Below are positions 10,134 through 18,572 of a stretch of DNA of 64,000 nucleotides, piece by piece. The stretch's first letter is position 1, and every line of letters starts with the position of its first letter. The position numbers and the translations under genes were made by a program. Origin of the DNA: Hymenobacter qilianensis (GTDB lineage: Bacteria > Bacteroidota > Bacteroidia > Cytophagales > Hymenobacteraceae); NCBI RefSeq assembly GCF_014489555.1, contig NZ_CP060784.1, positions 186,001 to 250,000 on the forward strand, in the 5' to 3' direction. Under the pieces are notes generated by a model. It saw nothing but the letters and a program-made list of their open reading frames with translations, had not been told where the DNA came from and did not search any database.

Positions 10134-10418
10134 ACAACTCCCCTCCTTGGTAAGGAGGGAACGCGACGCCGCAGGCGACGCTGGGGTGGTTACGGCCGTT
10201 GTTTAGTTGCTTAGCTTGAACAATGAAAGTCAGGCGGTCATGCAGAGCACAGCGAAGCATCTCGCGTGCTGATGTTGAGTCACTAATCTTAGTAAACACG
10301 CGAAATGCTGTGCTCTGCATGACCGCCTTCAGAAACAGATAAACAACATCAGCAACGATTCAACCACCCCAATTTCCGCTACGCGAAAATATCCCCTCCT
10401 TGGTAAGGAGGGGAGTTG
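10134..10418. repeat. Compound intergenic inverted repeat (outer element)
   Basis: The 361-nt gap between ddl and the PASTA gene holds no gene. Its ends are inverted copies of one element: CAACTCCCCTCCTTGGTAAG...GGGGTGGTT at 10134-10192 and AACCACCCCAA...CTTGGTAAGGAGGGGAGTTG at 10371-10418. A second palindrome of another family sits in the middle (10232-10328). This looks like one palindromic repeat nested in another. Confidence 0.8.
10232..10328. repeat. Palindromic REP-like element, copy 1
   Basis: AGGCGGTCATGCAGAGCACA and its complement TGTGCTCTGCATGACCGCCT flank a centre containing GAAGCATCTCGCGTGCTGATG and a matching CACGCGAAATGCT. The same word set recurs at 19644, 39464, 43375 and 46920, so it is a dispersed palindromic family. 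It may also act as a terminator for ddl. Confidence 0.85.
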
Positions 10419-10490
10419 GTCGTTCTTTCCGCTCTTCCCGCTAATTTTGCTTCTCCTAACTTCTAGCTCCCAGCTCCTAGCTTCTCCCTA

Positions 10491-11276
10491 ATGGCTTTTC
10501 TTAAATCCGATACCCCACTCGACGTTCTGAAGCACTTGGTGGTAATTGGCTTGGCGGTGGCTTTGCTGCTGTTCGGTTTCTTCTTTGTGTACCTGCCCAT
10601 GACCACCAACCACGGCGAAACTATCGTGGTGCCCAAGATTACTGGCATGCGTCAAAGCGACTTGGAAGACTACCTCGACGAGCGCAACCTGCGCTACTTT
10701 GTCGACGATTCCAGCTACAGCCCCAGTATCCCGGCTTATACGGTGCTCACGCAAGATCCGGCCCCGGGGCAACAGGTAAAGGAAGGCCGCAAGATTTACA
10801 TCTCGGTGAGCATGAAAAACCCACCGGTCATCAAAATGCCCAAGCTGACGGAAGGCTCTGTGAAGAATGCACAGATGATTTTGGCGAGCTACGACCTAGT
10901 AGTAGGCGAAATCCAAAAGGTACCCGATCTGGCCCAAAACTCGGTGTTGAAGCAACTGGTGAACGGTAAGGAAATAGCGCCAGGCTCACCCATTGCCAAA
11001 GGCACGCGCGTAGACTTAGTGGTAGGCGACGGTCAGGGAAATCAGGAGTTTCCAGTGCCCAATGTCATCAATATGCCTGCTGATGAGGCCTCTACCTTAC
11101 TCGTAGGTCAGGGCTTGCAGGTGGGTGAGATTTTCTATCAGCCCGCTGAGGAAGGCCAGGTGGAAGGCACCATTGTAAGGCAACGCCCCGTTGCCGCGCC
11201 TGGCGCTACCATTCGCATGGGGCAGCTGGTCGATTTGTGGGTGGCAGGCAACGAGCCTCTGAAGGCGGTGCAGTAA
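10491..11276 (+). CDS. PASTA domain-containing membrane-anchored protein
   Basis: 261 residues: a short cytoplasmic start, one membrane segment (HLVVIGLAVALLLFGFFFVYL, residues ~15-36) and then three PASTA repeats outside the membrane. The repeats begin at VVPKITGMRQSDLEDYL, IKMPKLTEGSVKNAQ and FPVPNVINMPADEAS. PASTA domains bind peptidoglycan or its precursors in other proteins, usually attached to Ser/Thr kinases; no kinase domain is present here. Its position after the double Ddl fits a cell-wall role. No frameshift. The T9SS cargo gene starts 68 nt downstream. Confidence 0.88.
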   Translation: MAFLKSDTPLDVLKHLVVIGLAVALLLFGFFFVYLPMTTNHGETIVVPKITGMRQSDLEDYLDERNLRYFVDDSSYSPSIPAYTVLTQDPAPGQQVKEGRKIYISVSMKNPPVIKMPKLTEGSVKNAQMILASYDLVVGEIQKVPDLAQNSVLKQLVNGKEIAPGSPIAKGTRVDLVVGDGQGNQEFPVPNVINMPADEASTLLVGQGLQVGEIFYQPAEEGQVEGTIVRQRPVAAPGATIRMGQLVDLWVAGNEPLKAVQ

Positions 11277-11344
11277 AAAGCTTGCTACGCTTCTTGCAAA
11301 ATTTCTCTGATCCGCAGCCGTTTACCTTGCGTAAATTGCTGTCT

Positions 11345-13198
11345 ATGATCTACCCGAAACTTCTACTATCCTTACTCACGGTTGGCTTGCTGGTGCCTTT
11401 AACTGGAATGGCGCAAGTAGTTACGCCACTCGATGCAGATCCAAGCCGCCAATCTACTATTCGTACACCTCCCGTAGCGCGGCGCGGCACGGCGGTAACC
11501 TTGCCTTTATTCGATGATTTTGCCCCCCAGGGTGAGGGTTTGCCTAACCCGCAGTTTTGGGAGCCAGGCGGGGGCACGCTAGTGAATAACCGCTTTCCGG
11601 TAGCGCCGCCATCCAGGGGCGTGGTCACCTTCGACGGGCTCTCGGCTACTGGGCAGCCCTACGGTAGTTCCTCGGCGTATAACGATACCGATACGCTCAC
11701 GTCCCAGCCCATTGACTTGAGTGGTCTTTCGGCTGCTAATGGCGTGTATCTAAGTTTTTTCTGGCAATCGGGAAGTATTGTGGGTCCGCCTAAGGCTAAC
11801 ACCGGGAGCCAGCCTGTGCGCCTGGAATTGGAAATGCTGGACAACACAGGCCTGTGGCAGCAAGTGTGGGTACAGCTGAGCACAGGAGCGCGCACCAATT
11901 TTCAGCAGCAGCTTATTGCCGTCGACCAGGCCCGGTACCTGCATCCGGCTTTCCAGTTTCGGTTTCGGGCGACGGGCAACCTTGCCAACACCCGCGACGC
12001 CTGGAGCCTCGACTACATCCTGCTGAACCGGGGCCGTTCTGCCACCGACAACTCCTTCCGCGATATTGCCACCAGCGCTCCGCTCACCAGCCTGCTGCGG
12101 CGCTTCGCGGCTATGCCCGTAGAACAGTTTAACGCCAATGCCGCAGGAGAGCTAAACCCAAACACGTTTACAACCATCAACAACTTTGATGTGGGCCCCG
12201 CTCCTACGCCTATTGCTTGGAACGGCACATTGCAGGTGCTACCAGCTGGCCCAAGGGCTACTTTCCTGACAGGTAACAAGTCGCTGTCGGCAAGGCAGCA
12301 GCAGGACGTAATTGCGGGCGATGTGCGCATTTCTCCGTTGCCAAATACGCCTGCTGCCAAGCGTGTTACGCACCGTATTGCCATTCAAACCAACGAAACC
12401 AACCCGCTTACTTTATCCAACGATACTATTTCGCGCGTTACGGAGCTAGCCGATTTTTACGCGTACGATGATGGCTCGGCGGAAGCTACCGTAAGTTTGC
12501 CGGCGTTGTCTACGGGGCCGGCCAGCTACCTCGCCTACCGCTTCGACCTGAACCGCCCCGACCGGGTACGGAGTGTGCGGATTTATCCGTCGCCAACGGG
12601 TGTCAACCGCGTGATCACAATGAATGTGTGGGATCAGGACCCGCAAACGAATCTGCCTACGGCCGAGCCGAAAGCCTCCCAGACCTTTACCATTCCGGCA
12701 AATTTGCCCCCCGGACAAGCGTTTGTTGATATTGCTTTTCTGCAGCCCGTGAATGTGAGCGGCACTTTTTATGTGGGCTATGGTCAGGCGTCACTGGGCT
12801 TTTTTATTCCTTTTGGCATCGACCTGAACAGTACAGTCCCGGAAGGTTACTTGCTGACCAATGCGGCCAATGCCTGGACGGTAACCTCAACAACGCCCGC
12901 AGGTGCGCCCCTGATCCGGCCAGTAATGGCGGGTAGTACCGTTACGGCCGGCACCAATCCCGCCCTGGCTGCCAGCATCAGCGTTTATCCTAATCCGAGT
13001 GCTGGGCTGGTGCGGGTGCAGGGTCGCTATCTGCGCGTTGCGGTGCTTGATGCTGTAGGTCGAGTTGTCTGGGAGCAAACAGACGCGCAAGCTGGCCAGT
13101 CAGAGCTTGACTTACGAAATCTGCCATCTGGCGTATATATAGCGCGATTTTTACTTCCTCAAGGGCAGGTTGTTACGAAGCGTTTAGCACTAAATTAA
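11345..13198 (+). CDS. Secreted T9SS type A sorting-domain protein
   Basis: 617 residues with a signal peptide (MIYPKLLLSLLTVGLLVPLTGMAQ) and a C-terminal type A sorting domain (SISVYPNPSAGLVRVQG ... LPSGVYIARF ... KRLALN) of the kind that directs proteins through the type IX system. The middle contains an N-terminal jelly-roll-like part (FWEPGGGTLVNNRFPV, DTLTSQPIDLSGL) and no catalytic motif I recognise. It is probably exported to the cell surface or medium. ATG 11345 is chosen over 11237 because it begins the signal peptide and avoids overlap with the PASTA gene. Confidence 0.85.
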   Translation: MIYPKLLLSLLTVGLLVPLTGMAQVVTPLDADPSRQSTIRTPPVARRGTAVTLPLFDDFAPQGEGLPNPQFWEPGGGTLVNNRFPVAPPSRGVVTFDGLSATGQPYGSSSAYNDTDTLTSQPIDLSGLSAANGVYLSFFWQSGSIVGPPKANTGSQPVRLELEMLDNTGLWQQVWVQLSTGARTNFQQQLIAVDQARYLHPAFQFRFRATGNLANTRDAWSLDYILLNRGRSATDNSFRDIATSAPLTSLLRRFAAMPVEQFNANAAGELNPNTFTTINNFDVGPAPTPIAWNGTLQVLPAGPRATFLTGNKSLSARQQQDVIAGDVRISPLPNTPAAKRVTHRIAIQTNETNPLTLSNDTISRVTELADFYAYDDGSAEATVSLPALSTGPASYLAYRFDLNRPDRVRSVRIYPSPTGVNRVITMNVWDQDPQTNLPTAEPKASQTFTIPANLPPGQAFVDIAFLQPVNVSGTFYVGYGQASLGFFIPFGIDLNSTVPEGYLLTNAANAWTVTSTTPAGAPLIRPVMAGSTVTAGTNPALAASISVYPNPSAGLVRVQGRYLRVAVLDAVGRVVWEQTDAQAGQSELDLRNLPSGVYIARFLLPQGQVVTKRLALN

Positions 13199-13230
13199 TA
13201 CACTAGGACACAACAAAGAAAGGTTGCGCA

Positions 13231-13602
13231 ATGGATGAGTTAAATTTTCTTCCTAAACTACGCTCCGAAACCGACGCCACTCCTCCACAAACAGTCCCCA
13301 ATACTATGAGCGATATTACTTCTGAAGAGTTGAAAAAGCGGCAGGCCGCTGGTGAAAAGCTGGTCATTCTGGACGTACGTGAAGGCTGGGAATACGAAGA
13401 ATCGCGTATTGAAGGCAGCCAGCACATTCCACTGGGCTCTTTGCCTCAGCGCGTGGATGAGCTGGAAGACTTTAAAGAAGGTGAAGTCATTGTGCACTGC
13501 AAGGGCGGCAGCCGATCCAACTCAGCGAAAGCTTTCTTAGCCCAAAATGGCTTTCGCAATGTGCGCAACCTGATTGGGGGCATTACCGCTTATCAGCAAT
13601 AA
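13231..13602 (+). CDS. Rhodanese-like domain protein
   Basis: A single rhodanese domain, 123 residues from 13231 or 98 from the internal ATG 13306 (MSDITSEELKKRQAAG). It has the LVILDVREGWEYEESRIEGSQHIPLGSL core and the active-site loop HCKGGSRS, whose cysteine would carry the persulfide sulfur. The family transfers sulfur or acts as a redox/phosphatase module; the partner is unknown. The shorter start matches the usual stand-alone form. Cytoplasmic. Confidence 0.85.
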   Translation: MDELNFLPKLRSETDATPPQTVPNTMSDITSEELKKRQAAGEKLVILDVREGWEYEESRIEGSQHIPLGSLPQRVDELEDFKEGEVIVHCKGGSRSNSAKAFLAQNGFRNVRNLIGGITAYQQ

Positions 13603-13644
13603 GAAGCCAAATACTCGCTGTTGAGTTTGCTGTTAGCCATACGT

Positions 13645-13702
13645 ATCAACGGCAAAAAGCCCCCAGCCGCTTACTGTCGGCTGGGGGCTTTTTGCCGTTG
13701 AT
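13645..13702. terminator. Long symmetric terminator with the repeat word in both arms
   Basis: ATCAACGGCAAAAAGCCCCC through GGGGGCTTTTTGCCGTTGAT forms a near-perfect 25-bp stem around a short loop (TTACTG region). It separates the rhodanese gene from the ohrR module. The inner arms are the 5-C form of the GCCCCCCAG word. Confidence 0.9.
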
Positions 13703-13781
13703 GTATTTCATCTTTTTAAGTAAGATCAAAATATTTCCTGCTCACTATCAAATAGTTAAAGCAATTTAGCATATTTGGTTG

Positions 13782-13799
13782 TACACAATTTAATTGTAC
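13782..13799. promoter_or_regulatory. Probable OhrR operator
   Basis: TACACAATTTAATTGTAC contains the inverted repeat ACAATT-T-AATTGT and closely resembles the Bacillus subtilis ohrA operator (TACAATT-AATTGTA type). It lies 31 nt before the ohrR start, where a bound repressor would block the promoter of the ohrR-ohr unit. The function is inferred from sequence similarity and position. Confidence 0.65.
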
Positions 13800-13829
13800 G
13801 CGTATAGGTTGCAAATTCATTCCTAATCC

Positions 13830-14279
13830 ATGACCAAGGAGGCCAGCGCATCATCCGAATCTTTGCTGAAGCTGGACAACCAGTTGTGCTTTCCGCTGTA
13901 TGCGCTTTCCCGCTTAGTGACCAAGGCCTACCAGCCTTACCTCCAGGCTCTTGACCTCACGTATCCACAGTACCTTGTGCTGCTCGCGCTGTGGGAACAT
14001 AGGGAGTTGACGGTTAAAGCATTGGGCGAGAAACTCTTGCTCGATTCCGGCACTCTTACTCCCTTACTCAAGCGCATGGAGCAACGCCATCTGCTCAGCC
14101 GTACCCGCGACGCGCACGATGAGCGGTCGGTGCGCGTCGCGCTGCTGCCTGCTGGTCAGGAGCTGCGCGCTAAAGCCTGTGAAGTGCCGCAGCAGATGTT
14201 GCACAAGCTCCACCTTTCGCCAAGTGCGGCAGAATCTTTACGTACTCAGCTTCAACAGCTTATTTCTGATCTCACTTAA
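13830..14279 (+). CDS. ohrR: OhrR-type MarR family regulator
   Basis: 149 residues with a MarR winged-helix fold: LTYPQYLVLLALWEHRELTVKALGEKL, the recognition helix region LDSGTLTPLLKRMEQRHLLSR and the wing RDAHDERSVRVALLPAG. The N-terminal cysteine in LDNQLCFPLYALSR is at the position of the peroxide-sensing cysteine of OhrR. In known systems its oxidation by organic peroxides releases DNA and derepresses ohr. The ohr gene follows after 34 nt, and a palindrome like the OhrR operator lies just upstream, so the unit is probably autoregulated. Confidence 0.92.
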   Translation: MTKEASASSESLLKLDNQLCFPLYALSRLVTKAYQPYLQALDLTYPQYLVLLALWEHRELTVKALGEKLLLDSGTLTPLLKRMEQRHLLSRTRDAHDERSVRVALLPAGQELRAKACEVPQQMLHKLHLSPSAAESLRTQLQQLISDLT

Positions 14280-14313
14280 TACGAAGTGAGCATTTTCCAT
14301 TTCTAATACACTC

Positions 14314-14745
14314 ATGAGTTACCAAAAACTGTATACCGCCAAAGCCAGAGCAACCGGCGGTCGTGACGGCCGCGCTATTTCGTCCGATAATGTCATTGAC
14401 CTTGCCCTAACCACGCCTAAAGAAATGGGCGGTCCGGGTAAGGAAGGCGCCACCAACCCTGAGCAGCTATTCGCCGCTGGCTACGCAGCCTGCTTTGATA
14501 GCGCTCTCAACCTCGTAGCTCGTTTTGAGAAGCAGACTATTGCGGGCAGCTCCGTAGCCGCCGATGTCAGTCTGGGCCACGTAGGCGACAAATACGACAT
14601 TGCCGTAGATCTGCACGTCAATATTCCCGGCTTAGAGCTAGCGCACGCCGAAGACCTGGTGGCCAAAGCGCATCAGATCTGCCCTTACTCCCGTGCTACT
14701 CGCGGCAATATTGAAGTAAACCTAACGACGACCACGCACGCCTAA
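14314..14745 (+). CDS. ohr: Organic hydroperoxide resistance protein (Ohr)
   Basis: 143 residues, standard size. Both catalytic cysteines are present: FAAGYAACFDSAL and AHQICPYSRATRGNIEV. Ohr reduces organic hydroperoxides with a thiol mechanism supplied by lipoylated proteins and works in the cytoplasm as a dimer. It is linked to ohrR, ends at a strong terminator, and has a paralogue in this window at 23146-23628. Confidence 0.95.
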   Translation: MSYQKLYTAKARATGGRDGRAISSDNVIDLALTTPKEMGGPGKEGATNPEQLFAAGYAACFDSALNLVARFEKQTIAGSSVAADVSLGHVGDKYDIAVDLHVNIPGLELAHAEDLVAKAHQICPYSRATRGNIEVNLTTTTHA

Positions 14746-14755
14746 GCGATTGTTA

Positions 14756-14799
14756 CATAAAAAGAGGGCGCAGCCAATTGGCTGCGCCCTCTTTTTATG
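14756..14799. terminator. Bidirectional terminator between ohr and recQ
   Basis: CATAAAAAGAGGGCGCAGCC and GGCTGCGCCCTCTTTTTATG form a perfect stem around AATT. A/T tracts on both sides let it end ohr from the left and recQ from the right. It is not built from the GCCCCCCAG word. Confidence 0.9.
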
Positions 14800-14807
14800 T
14801 GCTGATG

Positions 14808-16729
14808 TTATGCCCGCAGTTTTCCATTCGGTTCATACTGGAGCACGCGTGTATCCACCAGCTCGCGCAGCAGTTGGGTAACGGTTTCAGCTTGCTGGGG
14901 GGCAAATCGGGTGAGTAGCTCGCGCGGGGTCTGGGGGGCTTTTTGCAGCAATTCCACGAGCTGCGTGCGCAAAGCAGGACTGGGGGCAGACGGTTGCTGA
15001 GCCTTCTTTTTGGCCAGGCAAAAGTCGCAGACCCGACAAGCAGGGGCGTCCATCTCGCCAAAATATTCCAGCAATAACTGCTGCCGGCACCGGCCCCCAA
15101 TGCTGTACTGAATGACGGCTTCCGTCTGGTGCTGGGCCAATTCGCGGGCCGCCCGCAGGGCCGGCTGATTCAGCGGGAGCTTGTCTACATCGTGTCGCGG
15201 GGTGGTAAACAGGGCCTGGGGGGCATTATGCTGGGGCTGGTACTGCAATATGCCCGAGCGATGCAGAAACAGCAGCAGTTTGCGCACCTCCACCACGCTC
15301 AGGCGCAGGTGCTGAGCTAAGCTGTTCTCCGATATTTTCTGAAAGCCCGCAAAGATTTCGCCCCCGTTCATGCGCAGCAAAGACTTAATCAGCTTGTCGT
15401 GAGTCGCGTTGGCCACCTGAAACCGGTACAAGTCGTTGTGGTCAATGGGGATGTACACGCGTGCCGGGTTGTTCACCGCTTCGTTTATCTGCACCAAACC
15501 TTGCCGCGCTAGCGCCTTCAAGGCATTATGCGCGTCGAGGGCTTTGATGCGGTAGGTTTCAGCAAACTGCTGAATGTCGAAGTCAAACGCCACCAGCTCC
15601 CCACCCCCCACAGCCGTGCGCGAGAAGTTGGCCAGGGCCTGATATACGCGGCGCACAGTATCCAGAGGCGGGTGAGCCAGTTCGGCACGGCGGCGCTGCT
15701 CGGCCGCCTCATTGGGACCAGCCAGCAGCACGGCAAAGGCGTATTTCTCGTCGCGCCCGGCGCGCCCGGCTTCCTGGTAGTAAGCTTCCAGCGTATCGGG
15801 CGCGTCGAGGTGCACGACGAGGCGCACATCAGGCTTGTCGATGCCCATGCCGAAGGCGTTGGTGGCTACTATGACGCGGGTTTTGTTCTGCATCCAGTCC
15901 TGCTGGGTGCGGTGGCGCTGCTCGCTGGGCAAACCCGCGTGGTAAGCCGCCGCCGACACTTTGTGGTGCTGCAGAAATGCCGCCGCATCTTCCACCTGCC
16001 GGCGCGTGCGCCCGTACACGATGGCCGTTTTGTCGGGACCTACACCGCGCAATACTTCCTGTAAGCGGCGCAGCTTATCCTCGGTTTGCAGGACAGAATA
16101 TGACAGGTTAGGCCGGGCGAAGCTTTGCTGAAAAACCTGGTGATTAGGCCCAAACCGCAGCCTTTCGATAATGTCCGCTTTTACGGGCTTAGTTGCCGTA
16201 GCCGTAAGGGCAATGACCGGCACCTTGGGCAGCAACTCGCGCAACTCGGCAATCTGGAGATAAGGCGGCCGGAAATCGTAGCCCCACTGCGAGAGGCAGT
16301 GCGCCTCATCCACGGCCAGCAGGTTCACCTTCATCTTGGCCACCCGCACCCGAAACATCTCCGTCAGCAGCCGCTCCGGCGACACGTACAGAAACTTCAC
16401 CGGTCCGTACACGCAGTTATCCAGCGTCTGGTCGATTTCCTGGTGGCTCATGCCCGCGTACACCGCTTCCGCCTTTATGCCCCGCGCCCGCAGCTGCTCT
16501 ACCTGATCTTTCATCAGCGCAATCAGCGGCGACACCACCACGCAAATGCCCTCCCGCGCCAGCGCCGGCACCTGAAAGCACACGCTTTTGCCCCCCCAGT
16601 CGGCAACAAGGCTAACGTATCCTGTCCCGCCAGCACCGACCGAATAATATCCTCCTGCAACGGCCGAAACGCCGTGTGGCCCCAGTGCTGGCGCAGCAAG
16701 TGCAGGATGTCGTCGGTGGGGAGAGGCAT
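14808..16729 (-). CDS. recQ: RecQ-type ATP-dependent DNA helicase (frameshifted in the P-loop)
   Basis: About 640 residues after repair. Helicase motifs: HWGHTAFRPLQEDIIRS (Q-motif region), the Walker A LLPTGGGKSVCFQ, the DEAH-box LLAVDEAHCLSQWGYDFRP, and VIVATNAFGMGIDKPDVR with EAYYQEAGRAGRD (motifs V-VI). The RecQ zinc-binding cysteines follow (CRQQLLLEYFGE, CRVCDFC). A winged-helix part is likely; I see no clear HRDC domain. It unwinds DNA 3'-5' in recombination and repair. The frame breaks at ~16591 in a run of seven C (minus strand GGGGGGG); one more G gives PTGGGKS. The true start is ATG 16729, not the longer frame from 16778. A promoter lies 7 nt upstream. Confidence 0.92.
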
Positions 16730-16736
16730 GGTAGGG

Positions 16737-16766
16737 CAAAGGTAAGGCTGGCCGGGCTAGCCCCAA
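16737..16766 (-). promoter_or_regulatory. Promoter of recQ
   Basis: On the minus strand TTG (16764-16766), 19 nt, then TACCTTTG (16737-16744), a full match to the Bacteroidota -33/-7 pattern. The -7 box ends 7 nt before ATG 16729, so transcription would start about at the start codon, implying a leaderless or near-leaderless message. Confidence 0.7.
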
Positions 16767-16940
16767 CTCAAACCGCAACTCGTGTTTAGCTAAAGAAGCG
16801 TAAGCATTACTGCTTCCATAACAGTCACAATGCTCAAACTCCCGTCTTTAGGTTGACACAAAAAAGTCTCTATTATAGGAGCCGGAGCCATGTATATTAG
16901 CCATCGAAAATATTTTGACACTCAGCAAGTCGTATTGGTC

Positions 16941-18434
16941 ATGAGCAAATTGATGGTCGTTCTTGGGTTGGGTTTGATGACGGGCGGGGCGCAGGCCCAA
17001 TCTGCGGCGGAAGCAGCCGAACCTAAGCAACAATATCTGGCCGAGCAGAAAAGTACGGGTAAGACTTTCGGGGCGTACTTCTACCCCCGGTATAGCCAGC
17101 TGTATACCTTAGCGCCGGCGGCTTTCGTAGCCAAGATGGATTCAGCCCGGCGGGTGTTTGATGCCTTGCTCGACCGACATGCTCCGCAACTGGAAGTCCG
17201 GTTTGTAGAGGAACAGCGCACAGAAACCCGCTTCTACTTCGACCGCCTGTTGCTCGACTACCCCGATGCTCACCATACCTACACAGGCCAGACGGCGCCT
17301 TTGCCGGCGGCCATAACCCGGCGCCTGCGCCGCAACCTAGCCGACTTTGACCAGCCGGCGCTGCTTACCAACAATGATTTTAAGGAGTATTTCAGATCCT
17401 ACCTGCGGCTGCAAGTGCGGCAGGAGTTGCGCAAGCCCGCCTACGCCCGCCACGATAACAAGTGGCTGCAGGCCACCTGGAAGCTACTGCCGCGGCTCAT
17501 CCGCAACCAACAGTGTCGGGAATTTTGGCAGCAGCATTATCTGTATGAGCACCTCGACAACCACGGCGTAAAAAACACGGCTGACCTGGTCAGTCGCTTC
17601 AATGCCAGCTGTCAAGACACAGCTTATCGCGGTAAGATCAACCGGTTATACGAGCAGGAGCTAGCCGGCCGGCGCAATCACCTGGTGCGCACCTACAAAA
17701 CCGTAGGGGCGCAGACGCTGGATCTGCACCTCTTTGGAGCAGTACCGAGCGGTACTGGGCAGCCGCGACCGGCCATCGTGTTCTTTCACGGTGGCAGCTG
17801 GTCGGAAGGCAAGCCGGACTGGTTTTTTGGAACCTGCGAAGATTTTGCCAAACGCGGCTGGGTGGCCTGCGCCGTAGAATACCGCACGGTGGATCGGCAC
17901 AACACCCTGCCCTTTGCCGCCGTACGCGACGCCCGCTCAGCCATGCGCTGGCTACGACAGCACGCTGCCGAGTTGGGCCTAGACACGGCGCGCATCGTGG
18001 CCACGGGCAACTCAGCCGGCGGGCACCTGGCGGTGGCTACGGCCCTGGCTACCGGCTGCGACGAGCCCACGGATGACGTGCGTTGGAGCCCTCGACCCAA
18101 CGCGGTAGTAGCCAACGCCGGCGTGTACGACCTTACCACCTCCGGCAATGCTTGGATCAGTAAAGACCTGCCGGACAAAGCTCAGGTCCGCAGCATTTCT
18201 CCTCTGCACCTAGTCGGCCCGGGTATGCCCCCCATGCTTCTGCTGCACGGCACCCAAGACGGCAACGTGCCTTTTGCCACCGCCGAGGCTTTCTACCAAG
18301 CCGCAACTGCGGCCGGCAACCGCGTCGAGTTGGAGACCTTGCCCAACGCCGGGCATTTCATCTGGTTTGATCCGCGTTTTGGCAAGCAGGTTTACGAACG
18401 CCGCAATTCCTACTTGCAATCGTTGGGCTATTGA
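16941..18434 (+). CDS. Secreted alpha/beta hydrolase (esterase/lipase, HSL-like) with an N-terminal extension
   Basis: 497 residues. A signal peptide (MSKLMVVLGLGLMTGGAQAQ) precedes an N-terminal region of about 230 residues of unknown type, rich in charged residues and helices. The C-terminal ~260 residues form an alpha/beta hydrolase: oxyanion motif FFHGGSWSEGK, nucleophile GNSAGGHLAVA, acid in LLLHGTQDGNVPF and histidine in NAGHFIWF. This is the pattern of BD-FAE/HSL esterases. The substrate is unknown; it probably acts in the periplasm. ATG 16941 is chosen because it begins the signal peptide; an upstream ATG at 16890 would bury it. Confidence 0.82.
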   Translation: MSKLMVVLGLGLMTGGAQAQSAAEAAEPKQQYLAEQKSTGKTFGAYFYPRYSQLYTLAPAAFVAKMDSARRVFDALLDRHAPQLEVRFVEEQRTETRFYFDRLLLDYPDAHHTYTGQTAPLPAAITRRLRRNLADFDQPALLTNNDFKEYFRSYLRLQVRQELRKPAYARHDNKWLQATWKLLPRLIRNQQCREFWQQHYLYEHLDNHGVKNTADLVSRFNASCQDTAYRGKINRLYEQELAGRRNHLVRTYKTVGAQTLDLHLFGAVPSGTGQPRPAIVFFHGGSWSEGKPDWFFGTCEDFAKRGWVACAVEYRTVDRHNTLPFAAVRDARSAMRWLRQHAAELGLDTARIVATGNSAGGHLAVATALATGCDEPTDDVRWSPRPNAVVANAGVYDLTTSGNAWISKDLPDKAQVRSISPLHLVGPGMPPMLLLHGTQDGNVPFATAEAFYQAATAAGNRVELETLPNAGHFIWFDPRFGKQVYERRNSYLQSLGY

Positions 18435-18516
18435 AGCAGGCCGACGCCAGCAGTAACTGCTAATGTCGTCCGTGTTGGGTCTTTATTAGCCGCAACAGTA
18501 AGCCACCAACCAACGC

Positions 18517-18550
18517 AAAAAAGCCCGGCTCCAAACGGAACCGGGCTTTC
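18517..18550. terminator. Terminator between convergent genes
   Basis: AAAAAAGCCCGGCTCC and GGAACCGGGCTTTC form a GC-rich stem. The six A on the left give a U tract when read from the minus strand, so it suits the gene ending at 18573; it may also serve the esterase. Confidence 0.75.
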
Positions 18551-18572
18551 TGTATATGTAATGAGTTGAACC

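Noticed and set aside
16853..16876. Sigma-70-like TTGACA...TATTAT before the esterase gene
   Set aside because: The spacing is 12 nt instead of 17, and the organism uses the TTG/TAnnTTTG type elsewhere.
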